Source of the DNA: Siphlonurus alternatus | Lineage: Eukaryota; Arthropoda; Insecta; Ephemeroptera; Siphlonuridae | NCBI GenBank assembly: GCA_949825025.1 | Contig: OX463779.1 | Location: 25,092,816-25,156,815, forward strand | Reading direction: 5' to 3' | Length of the DNA: 64,000 nt | Part shown: piece by piece, positions 45,361 through 55,644 of the stretch | Layout: the number at the start of each line of letters is the position of its first letter | How positions within the stretch are numbered: position 1 is the stretch's first letter | Notes under the pieces: generated by a model | Databases searched by the model: none | The model's input: only the letters and a program-made list of their open reading frames with translations | What the model was told of the DNA's origin: nothing | Program-made: the position numbers and the translations under genes

Positions 45361-48096
45361 TATAATTCAACAATAGTAGAATTGTAAAAATTAGTGTAAT
45401 TTGTATGATGTGCTGTTATATTACTATTATACATTCTGTATTATATAGTGGATAATTACGTAATATAGAAATGCATTTATAAAACTATTGTACCGTTTTG
45501 TGACAGCATCATTATTAAATATTTAAATCAGTTTTGTTATATATTAGAGTTACGGAGACGATTTAAAAAATTATATTCAAAATGATCTATAATTGCTTTT
45601 AATGCTGTATTTATTTAATTTTAATAATTTGCACTTTTATTTATAATTATTAAATTTAAATGATTTTATTAATTTAAAGAATTTAATGAATACACATTGT
45701 TTTTATTTATAATTACGGCTATAATAATCAAATTACTTTTGAGAGTTAACTAATCGCTACTCTATATATATCTAATACATCAGAGTAAACATATAAGTTT
45801 ATTTTTAGATACTGCATGCGATTTTCGATTGAAACTTCATATACGCTAGAATTGACTCAACAATAACATAGAAGAATCCTTACTATTATGTCAACAATAT
45901 AGTTGTCAATGAGAGTGATAACCGTGAAACATCTAACAATATTTGTGTTGACTATACAATGTTATTCCATGACTATTGTTATGCGAGTAATAGCGTCATC
46001 GTGACCTGTCACCGATATACCTTTTGGTGGCGCTCGGGGTTGTGTATGGTCCAACACTAAATCAGAGGGTCATATAATCCATTTGTACCTCATGAACCCC
46101 GTCCATCGCAGGGTCAACAGTGTCATTACAATTCTATGAACTGAGGATTGAGATCAAAATAGCAACTATAAACTTATGAAATTGATTGAATTGATTCTTT
46201 GAGTTTCAAATGTTCAACTAATAGAGTAAATATTTCAATTAATTAAAATAAAAAACTTACATACATTATTAGTAAACTTCTAATCATAAAATATTATCTC
46301 CATTAATTACAGAGCATAAAAGGAGAAAAAAATGAAAAATATATGAAAGAGTCTATAAGGAAAAAAATATCAACTTGGTTTAATTGTTTCACGCTTGGCG
46401 CTTCTCGCGACGTGGTGGTGTTAGCTTGCCTCGTAAATCTCACATATATAAGTTTTTTTACATCATCTGGCAGGGAGGGAGGATTATTCATCTTGTAGCT
46501 ACCCAATCTGATGGTGCTGCACACATCTCGGCTCCACATGTGCAACAGTTCATCTATGTAAAACACGGCGCATATTGATTGGACCACCCCTTGTGTCCAA
46601 GCGTCACTCTGCATGCATACACTAATCAGCACAGATTACAGCAACATCATATTATTAGCAGTATACATCAAGTACAATGTTATAAATATAAATTCAACTC
46701 TTCACAATTTAATGATGTTATTCCAAATGCACTGAATTTATGTACTTCAAAACATGTAAATATGAAATTATATATACCCATAGCGTTGCTAGGCAATTAA
46801 ATTTTCAAAAGTTCATATTAAAAATAAAAATTGTTGCAGTTTTTTTTTCCGTCTCTTTAATCATATTGATATCAAAGAAATTTTTCTTCCTTTTCAAGAT
46901 TTATGTCATTGTATGATAACATAAATTTGACTCCTTACTATATGTACAGTACAGCAATATGTCAACAACAAAATGTGAAGAATCAGATGTTTTTTTTTTT
47001 TTCATAAACTTAACCTTGGATATATTTGAATAACAACAGAAATATAATATCAGACAGGGAAAAAAATTACGCGGAGTTACTAAGAAATCTATTCAACAAC
47101 GAATAAAAAGTTACACAAAGAAGAGAAAGGGAAGGGAAAGAAAAAAAGTAAGCGCATGGGGGTTGTTGCTTTTGTCATAAAAAATAACAAGGCAAATAAA
47201 ATATATCCAATTTTTCTCTGGGGCACAAGGAAAAGAATCGTGCGATAAAATCGCAGCGGTGACAAGTCTCTTTCTTAGCACGATATGTTTATCACCAAAG
47301 TCAAACGAGATCGCTTTCTGCAACCGATCGGCTGCTGAGTCTACAATTCAAGCAACATCATTAAAAGTAGCAAAGCTTCATCCAGCCTCTTGCAACAAAA
47401 TCCGAATCATAATATTTTGTCCTGGAAACTGTGCTTTAATTTTCAGATATTTTAATTTTATGGGGGATAGAACTGAACATATAATAATAAGTAAAATAGT
47501 AGTTTCAAAGTTATATATTTTTATCTTCTCAATATATTCCACAGCTGAGCTCATATATCATGTCTTCCTATATATTTCATAATATATCTTTCAAATATAA
47601 ACAAGAGAGAGTGCACAACGTTCTCTGTACATTCAGAAAAAAGTGAGTATTGATCAAATTTACAAAATATTTACTTCATTACAATATGAATTGATATAAC
47701 ATCATGGATTTCATAATTAAAAAAAAATCATTCATATAATTGAGTACTTAAAACCAGTGTATAAATTATTGATAATAATGAAACAGGTAAAAAAAAGCAC
47801 TAAAATTGAGTGTAAAATTTTGAAGCGCGTTCTAAATGTGTACTTGTGAGGCACTTAAGTTGAAGCACACAGCACCGGTATGTACGTATTAATTAATTAA
47901 CAATGCTTATCATCATCAGTACCATTGACCCCTGTGTAAGCTTGTTCATCAGTCAGGCAGACTAAGGTCACCCTAACATGTGCATCCTGCCTCGTCGTGT
48001 GACTCGTCTACACCTGATTTATAAGAACAATACTTAAAGAGAAAGTATATATTGCTTCTTTAAATTTAAATTTATAGTAAAAATAACTTTAACTAT

Positions 48097-48503
48097 CAAG
48101 TATAATTTTAGAGTTCTCTTCGTAAAATCAACAAATTAAAATATATAAAAATTAAATTCAGTACTTAAGTTAATGATTTAAGTATAAGTTTAAATGAAAC
48201 ATAACGAGATCTCTCACTCGTCATCTAGAGATAGAGTGCATGATTTATGTTTGACATTATCAACAGTTTTATTATACAGACTGGGGTGACAGAGTAACCT
48301 TTTATTCATTACAAGAACTTCCTTTGTGCTAACACAATATCTTCTCCGTACAGCTCTTTGAATTTATTGTTTTACAATGACTGTAGATAATTATTAATAA
48401 TAAGAGACTTATATCTATTTTAAGTGTTTTTGTCTCTATGTTGTATTATGTACAGCCACATGAGAAATAAATAAATAAATAAATAAATAAATAAATTATA
48501 TAT
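48097..48503 (+). repeat. Tandem duplication, unit 1 (407 bp)
   Basis: Sequence from about 48097 recurs 407 bp downstream. The best-conserved blocks are ATTAAATTCAGTACTTAAGT and GCATGATTTATGTTTGACAT. The unit contains the LINE-like AAAT tail at its end, so the duplication joins directly after that tail. Confidence 0.7.
48380..48497 (+). mobile_element. LINE-like 3' tail remnant
   Basis: The end TTATGTACAGCCACATGAGAA followed by an AAAT array (48469-48497) resembles the 61.3 kb tail in the last 30 bp before the array. It lies between the two copies of a tandem duplication. Confidence 0.35.
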
Positions 48504-48775
48504 GAAGTATACTTTTAAAAATCTTTTGGCAAAATCTACAAATTAGAAGATATAAAAATTAAATTCAGTACTTAAGTTAATGATTTAAGTACTAGAAGTA
48601 TAAACGGGACATAACAAGAGGTCTCACTCATCATGTGGAGAGGTGTAGAATGCATGATTTATGTTTGACATTATCAACAGTTACGTAAAGGCGACAGAAC
48701 AACCTCCTCCTTTTCATGACAAGAACACTACTTCCTCTGTTGTACTCAGTATCTCCTCTGTGCGGTAATCTGCCA
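48504..48775 (+). repeat. Tandem duplication, unit 2 (partial)
   Basis: Diverged second copy of unit 1 (matching about 48097-48360), with identity falling toward its end, where it meets the GC-rich segment near 48775. Confidence 0.7.
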
Positions 48776-48899
48776 CATGGCCACACGTTTTTGCCTGCTG
48801 ACCAAGGGGGCGTCAGCATCTTGTCACTTAACGCGTGCCTCCAGCACTGCAGGTCGCTTGGATCACACACACGGGGGGCAGGGGGCAGCTGAACGCTCG

Positions 48900-49010
48900 C
48901 CGGGCGGTCCGGACACAGGAAACACTCAATTGAACCTCGGGGTTACGAACCCACACTGTATATGTACCGTGGAAACAGACATCAGTCAGAGAGAAGCGCC
49001 ACTAACAGGA
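48900..49010 (-). mobile_element. Possible second SINE head
   Basis: The minus strand has TGTTAGTGGCG, then TCTGACTGATG, then GTGGGTTCGTAACCCCGAGG, resembling A box, anticodon-arm and B box regions of a tRNA-type SINE. The segment CCCCGAGGT after the B box is shared with the SINE at 51.5 kb. The GC-rich sequence continuing to about 48775 may be its body. No A-tail was identified. Confidence 0.3.
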
Positions 49011-49207
49011 AAAATATTAAAAAAATAATTCAGATCTGGGTAGCAAAACTTGATTTAAATATTAAATTAACGGATTTGTAATAAATTCTCTATTGCTTGC
49101 AATATAAAACAAGAATTCAATCAAATTTGGAATCAGAATTAATAAAAAAAATTAATCAGAAAAAATGACTTCAATTAAATTTAATTAGTTTTGCGCCTGC
49201 AAGTCTG

Positions 49208-49258
49208 ATAATTATGCAAACTTGCATGACATTGCTGCTACACAGTTTGCATAATTAT
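49208..49258. repeat. 15 bp perfect inverted repeat with POU/homeodomain-like sites
   Basis: ATAATTATGCAAACT (49208-49222) and its exact complement (49244-49258) flank a 21 bp spacer. Each arm contains TAATTATGCAAA, combining a homeodomain core (TAATTA) with an octamer half-site (ATGCAAA). It could be a paired transcription-factor site or a hairpin. Confidence 0.45.
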
Positions 49259-49698
49259 GCCTAAAGCAAAGATAATCAAGGTTTTCATACATGGTAACCA
49301 ATATCATCAAATACGAATGACTTGTGAATTATTGGCCATCAATATAAATATAATATATAGTTTTTAATACAAATGAAATAGAAATAAAATTTTGAATAAT
49401 GTCCACATATGCAAGAATATTAGTACCGACAGTCCCATGAGCTTGCTGGCTTATTGATCACACCTACGTACTGTGAGTCTACACTCCAACAATGTACGTA
49501 AACGTACGTGAGGCTTATCTGCAGCAAAGCAGGTTATCCTTCTGCCGTCGCCTCGTAGTCCGACCGGTACATAGGACACAATGGACACCAAACAGCCAGG
49601 AGTCTCTCTCATTCAATTACTTGCAAACAACGGCTTGCTAATTGTTGGAGCATTGTTGGAGAGAAGAGCAGTAACAATCAAGTCGCTGAGCCATGACC

Positions 49699-49834
<136 letters not shown>

Positions 49835-51350
49835 AACACCACCACTGCCATCATCATTCAACTTTGTCCACATACACACACACACAAATAATAATAATTA
49901 TAATGGTTAAAACCAATTTTAAAGCAATTTTTGTATAATAGAATTAATATTCTCTTATACCAACTATGAATGTAGATTTAATTGTTTTAAAATTGAATTG
50001 CAAAAATAATATTCTTATAAATTAATTTAGATAGTGTAAAAAAAATTAAGTAGATTTTGCACATGCATGAACTAAAAAAAATATATATATATATTTTTAT
50101 ATCATTTTACGTTTGTCGGTTTTATAGAGAAATTAAAATAAATCCATTACAAATCCTTTATTTCATACAAAAACGTTTCACTAAATTTATATAAAATCCT
50201 TTAAATGTCCAATACTAATTCCATTTCAACCATTTTTTTTTTCTTTGTGTGGATGGGGACATTATATTTAACTTTAAACAGAGAGTGGAAATCGTATCAT
50301 GGAGTAGATTATACTAGCTAGTATATAATAGGAATGAATACGAATATTTATAACATACATCTTTATATATATACGAAAGTAAATAAATATACATAAATGT
50401 AAAACCAATGCAATTTGCCTTTAGTAATAACAAAAACATAAAATCTCAAAGATATTTTTTTTTTGTTTTTGTTATTGGCTTCCAAAGTGGATTCAAGTTT
50501 CGCTTATCTTTAATATATTTTTTTTATTTTGTTTCAAATTTGAAATAAAAAAAAACATAGTAGAAATATTTTTGGCGTATATATTAAATTGATCAAGAAG
50601 CAATAGGCAACTAAATCCCCAGCCAATGTTGTCGTTTTTATAGAACAAAACAAAAAATATGTTCGCTAACTCAGTTTACACCAAGTTAAGCACAAGCTAC
50701 CGTGTTAGAAATTACTTCGCAATTGTTGGTTCTACATCAACGTAATGCAATTAAGAGAAGCAGCTCCGCGCGTGAGTAAAGAGAGAGAAAAAAAAACATT
50801 TTTTTTTGCCTTCTATGTTATTGTGATAAAAGTTTATTGAAGTGCTGGTAGTTAAACATGTGTACCAAATGTGCAGCAAACCAAACCCACAGGAACTACC
50901 GTCATCTCATATATAATATATACTAATGTATTTGCCTCGCTAGAGCGACAACTAAAAATAAACACGGTAACAAATATTGCGTGGCATGAGCAACGAACGA
51001 GTTACCGCCACTAAAGCGATGGATCTCCTGCATTCATCACGCTCTCAAGCAGCAAGCAGCTTCTTCTTGAAGCCAACCAACAGAAATAAAGACGAAGACG
51101 ACGTGTTTTTACTAACAGACAGGGGCATTACCAAATAAAATTGATGGTTAAGTTTTTGCGTCTTCAAAATGACAACAAACTATGTTAGAAAATATCATCT
51201 TATTATCCTGAAGATTTATATATATAAAAAATGCCTTAACTATAATAAGTAATAAAAAATAAAATTATATTGCTATTCTTATATCCTTGGGTATGAGATC
51301 CAATAATCTTACTAGTGTCAATTTCTTCTCAATCGAAATACATGAAACCC

Positions 51351-51582
51351 TTCTTCTTCTTTTTTTATTTTTTTTTAAAGAATAAAATCGAACGATCATG
51401 TGATATCGTTTGGGAGTACCGTTATTGTAACAAAAAGAAGATTCTTTTCTTCACCACCCACTACAGTATTGGTAGGGTTATTGTTATGTGGGTGCTTCAC
51501 TTGATCCTTATTTACCTCGGGGCTTCGAACTCTCGACCCCGTTTAACATTCAGAACTGGTCCCGACTAGGACCACGACATTT
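51351..51582 (-). mobile_element. tRNA-derived SINE, minus orientation
   Basis: On the minus strand, GTGGTCCTAGTCGGG near 51578-51563 fits a Pol III A box (TGGYNNAGTYGG), and GAGTTCGAAGCCCC near 51533-51520 fits a B box (GTTCGANNC), at a spacing normal for tRNA-type promoters. A body of about 130 bp follows and ends in an A/AAG-rich tail (51380-51351). This head, body and tail order is that of a tRNA-derived SINE. No clear target duplication was seen. Confidence 0.55.
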
Positions 51583-53679
51583 TACATTGATATGCGCTCC
51601 TTGAAAAATACTACATATTGAACTTATATATAAAACAATGTATATATATATTAGCTTCATGTAAAACTTCTCCATCATAACTTGCATCTGTTCGTTATAG
51701 TTGTAAGTTTTGTTGAGTGCAACATCACTACTTAAGTGCAGTTAGTAGAGAGAGTTTGAATGCAGTTAGCACGTAAAAGTAATTATTTAGAACTCTATGG
51801 GGACCAAGCAAGAAACTTGCAAAAACATTAAATATACTTTCATAATATCTCTCAAACTTCTATAGTAATAATTAATAAAATAAATTGAGACTAGATTTAA
51901 TACTGTTACAGGTTGATGACCGACAAAAAAATCTATCTATATCTAAATTTTCTACAATATAGCAAATTTATGCATAATGAATAGAAATTAAATTGCATTC
52001 AGGCATATATAATATGAAAAGGGATTTATGTGAATAATATTTGATGGAATATAATATTAAATCTTTCCTCTATGTAATAACTAGGACAAAAGTTATATAG
52101 AAGATTGCACTGAGCTGATTGAGCGCTACAGATTTAGAGCAATTTCTTCTACATGAAGCAATGAGAAATATCTTAAAGTCAATGTACGATATATTATGTC
52201 AGAATCGTTATACCTTGATAAAGTAATGGCTGTGTTTTTTTTTTTTTTTTATTCTATCAAACAATTACCGCAAAATTGACTTCCTTTGTATAGGAAAAAA
52301 AATCGGATGTAATGAAATTTAAGTAGGTAGTATAAGGTTATCTTTCAAACTAAATAAAACATAAATGAATCTAGTTTAAGTCTCATACATTACTTTGTAA
52401 AGTTTGATGTAAAAAAAAACATGCGGGAAGGAGAAAAAAAATATAGTTATGATATAAAAAGAATTTTTTTCCTTTATTTACTTTACTTTATTTTTTTCTA
52501 AAAAAAAATTATCTATTATGTTTTACACAATATAAATAACAATACTAAGCTTCAAATATAAATTGTTTAAAAAAATTATAAATAATATATGAAAAAATAT
52601 ATATATTTTTTTCAATATTCATTTTTACATATCCTGTAAAATAAAACCATTATATAAAATAAGCATAACTTCAGTCAAAGTACTCAGATTTGTCGCTGTC
52701 ATCGCGAAGGATGTTTTATGAACTCCAAGTCATGTCTAAAGTCTGTGGCGTGATCTGTATGTACGTCTTCGCTAGTGGTATTAATTCTGGTGGGTGTGAC
52801 GGAAAGCTCGTCGTGCTGTTCAAGGGAGCTGCTGCTTGCTATAAGCCGGCTTGGCCAAGACGTTCACAGAAACCCACAGGAGCTTGCAGCATCCCCCATC
52901 TCTCTCTCTCTACACATACGAGCAGACTGGCTCTTTACGACACAAGAGATGGAAATATCCATCGCTCAACTCAAACACCCAACATTTTATGTCGTTCTTA
53001 AAAAGTTTAAGCATGATGATAACCTATGCTAATATAAACCATCACTCAAATACTAAACCACAAGTTTTAGCTATCACAATAACCTAATTTTGACTAAAAA
53101 ATATATAATATAATAATTTTTACTTGTAAAAAATATTATATATTCCTACTTTTTTTTTTAATATGACATAAAAATGGAGGAAAGCCAAAAAATTATTTTT
53201 TTTTAAGAAAAACAGAAGTCTGAAATATACGATTGGGCCATATGTCTGTCTCTTTATAATATTCTGAGAATGAAATGGGATTCTACTTTAGTAATTTGCA
53301 TTTTAAAATAGTTGAACATCACTCATAAGATCATATTATTACAAAAAAGGAAAAAAAAAGTAGTTAAGTATTATTTTTTTTTAAAGTCTTTTGCATCACC
53401 AGGGGGCAAAAATAAAAATAATTTTTTTGATAAAAATTATGGAAATTGGAAACAATTTAACGAGAAAGCAATAAAAATTGATTTATGTTAAAATACATGC
53501 AAGGGAAAAAGTTGTAGTAAATAATGGTATAAATCTTTCAATAGCTAAGGCGCTATTATAATATATTAGAAAGAAAACATAAATCTGCAAGCATGCATGT
53601 TCATATAGCAGCTTTCTAACGCTTGTAGTGTGCAGCTTATGTATATTTCTTTACATTTAGCCGCTTTGATGTCACGGGC

Positions 53680-53830
53680 TTACGGAGCCGACGAGATAGT
53701 GATGCTCGGAAGCTGCTGTGGCGCCCCCGCACCTTTCTCCAGCCCGCCCGTACCGACGCGTGGGCAAGATCTATAGCACCACCACCTCGCACCTACACAG
53801 GGTGTAGCTTTGGGACGGGACGGTATTGTT
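53680..53830. other. GC-rich island upstream of AT-rich stretch
   Basis: About 150 bp, CpG-containing, 1.5 kb downstream of the signal-peptide exon on its transcribed strand. No exon that joins in phase 1 was recognised. It may be an intronic regulatory element; this is inferred from composition and position only. Confidence 0.2.
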
Positions 53831-55287
53831 ACCGTTCCCAAACAGCAATTTCCGTACTTTCAATTAAACAATATAAAGCTTTGTAACTAAAATAAATTCC
53901 AAGAAAAATAATTTCATTTTAACTATTTTTTTATATAAAAATTAAACGTTATTCTCAGCATTTATTTGATTTCCCAATTATTATTTTCATTTCAAATAAT
54001 TAAATTCATTATTGTATAAAAGAGGGAAAACTTGAAGAAACTGAATTGAGAAAAATAAACACTCCGTATTAATTATACAGTAACAAAGTGTATATATCAA
54101 GAGCTATAATTACTTCAATAATAAAGAAGATGAAGAAGAAGAAGACAAGACGAAAGACTAGTCAAATAATTTGCACTGGTCTGGTTTAAATTGTAGGGCT
54201 GTAGTCTTGGCTTAAAATTCCACATGGTTGCTTCTTTGCTTGTTATCTGTAGTATAGGGAGCAAGCAAGGGATGAAAACACTCAAGAGTACTAATCGTGA
54301 GCTTTATTTCAAACTACAAGGACAAAAACCACACACACCACACCCCCTTCTTTATATACAGAGACATAAACTCTCTTTTTGTCATCAAGAACCAAAAATT
54401 TAATTCTTGACTAATTAGTTCTGTGTAAAATTAAAAATATGAGTAGAAAGAGAAGTTTTATGTCATTAAAGATTTAATTAAAATTTTAAGCTATATAAAA
54501 ATGATTTGTGGTTTTATTAAACGTAAACATGACTTAGAAGAGGGAGTTATAAGGATTTATATGCTGCTGATGCTTTTGGGTATTGCTGCAAGTACAGAAT
54601 TGCGCGATGTCGGTGGTGGGTGTGGCATTTGGATTAACGAGTGGTGGTCACCCGCGCTCTTTTGAGCCTTAACTTAATTGAGATCAGAACGTTACTTGGT
54701 GAACTGGATGTGGAACCTTTCAAGTGGAAAATTAAAAATAACTCTTAGGGTTGAAATTAAATATACGAATAAAAAATTATATATAATAGATATAAATCAA
54801 ATATAAGAGGTTTTTCGATTCAATTCCTTTTTTTTTATCCTTTAATAGTTTTCCCAAATAGTATTACTTCTGATACCTTTGGGTGATAATAGAAGACACT
54901 TTTCTCGTTTAACGATTTTATGCAGTTCTTTTATATCGCATATTCTGACTATACGTTCGAATTATACTCGCACAAATTGCGTATTTTAATTTATTTTAAA
55001 GACAAAATTTGACTCAAAAAAAAAAAAACAAAAAAAACATAACATTTCTGAGAATATTAATGCTATGTTAGGAAATGTTAATTTTTAAATAGTTCTTTAT
55101 AAAAATTTCAAAATTATAGGCAAAACATCGCATTAGCACTAAATTTCAGAAATTAAAAAATTAATTTTCGAACAAAATATATTCAATTTATTTCCAATTT
55201 AATTTAAAATTTATTGCTTTACGAAATTTTAACGTCACGCCTACTTCAATATTATTTTTGAAAAATACATAATTTAAAAAAAAAATG

Positions 55288-55293
55288 ACTTAC
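55288..55293 (-). other. Splice donor of a possible giant first intron
   Basis: The minus strand reads ATAATAG/GTAAGT, a full-consensus intron start. Downstream on this strand (toward position 1) I found no exon that joins convincingly in phase 1, so the intron may exceed 55 kb. Short exons could have been missed by eye. Confidence 0.65.
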
Positions 55294-55351
55294 CTATTAT
55301 GACGACTGCAGTTAGCACTGAAAACAAATATTTAGGATGATCCATTGTCAT
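55294..55351 (-). CDS. First coding exon of a secreted or membrane protein (signal peptide), partial
   Basis: Reading the minus strand from ATG at 55351 gives 19 codons, MTMDHPKYLFSVLTAVVII, plus one base, and then a consensus GTAAGT donor at 55293-55288. A short polar start with one lysine followed by a hydrophobic run (LFSVLTAVVII) is what a signal peptide or signal anchor looks like; the cleavage site would lie in the next exon. The ATG is the first in frame: the frame upstream is open to a TAG near 55484 and contains no other ATG. It lies 114 nt downstream of an Inr/DPE core promoter. The intron is phase 1, as is common after signal-peptide exons of extracellular proteins. The remainder of the protein is not recognised in the window, so the family is unknown. 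ER targeting is inferred from the hydrophobic core only. Confidence 0.72.
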
Positions 55352-55379
55352 TGATTCACTTGTCACAAACCGAACAATA

Positions 55380-55640
55380 ATAAAAGGTAATGCAGGATAG
55401 ATGCAGCGCGTGATATAAGAGATGAAACACACGCGACCGCTACGAGCTGCGAGCCGCGTCGAACTGAAGAATACAAAAGGCTGCTAGAGAGGAGAGAACT
55501 GAAAGCGGGAGCACAAGGATGGTCGACGCGCGGGAGAGTGCGCGCAGCTCTTTGCGGCTCCGGAACTACCTGTCGCTCGCTAAACCTCTCCGCGAGTGCG
55601 CACCCGCGTTCTCTACGTGACCCTCAGCTAGCAACCAGGT
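55380..55640 (-). promoter_or_regulatory. GC- and CpG-rich promoter region
   Basis: This is one of the most GC-rich stretches of the window, with many CpG dinucleotides (repeated gcgcg, cgacgcgcg), in otherwise very AT-rich DNA. It covers the predicted start site at 55465 and about 175 bp upstream. The compositional shift supports a genuine promoter at the signal-peptide exon. Confidence 0.5.
55434..55467 (-). promoter_or_regulatory. Arthropod Inr + DPE core promoter
   Basis: The minus strand has TCAGTT at 55467-55462, an exact match to the arthropod initiator TCAKTY, which puts +1 at the A at 55465. Positions +28 to +32 (55438-55434) are GGTCG, an exact match to the downstream promoter element RGWYV at the required fixed spacing. 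No TATA box was identified. A second TCAGTT a little upstream lacks a DPE at +28. The predicted 5'UTR is 55465-55352. Confidence 0.7.
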
Positions 55641-55644
55641 GTGG

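Larger units (their letters stand above)
33090..48090. other. AT-rich non-coding sequence
   Basis: GC-richer islands at about 33200-33800, 34500-34870, 37140-37330, 38690-38890, 39890-40040, 41300-41500, 43080-43440, 44430-44640 and 46380-46620. A 109-codon minus frame (46303-46632) and a 137-codon plus frame (34941-35354) lack recognisable features. No gene was supported. Confidence 0.45.
49840..55280. other. AT-rich sequence inside the proposed first intron
   Basis: It holds the SINE at 51.4 kb, a 103-codon plus frame with two overlapping frames (52690-53087) and GC-richer islands at 53.7 and 54.6 kb. No minus-strand exon continuing the signal-peptide exon was recognised. Confidence 0.45.

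Noticed and set aside
55467..55520. Upstream TCAGTT as an alternative initiator
   Set aside because: Positions +28 to +32 do not fit the DPE, so the downstream TCAGTT at 55467-55462 is preferred.
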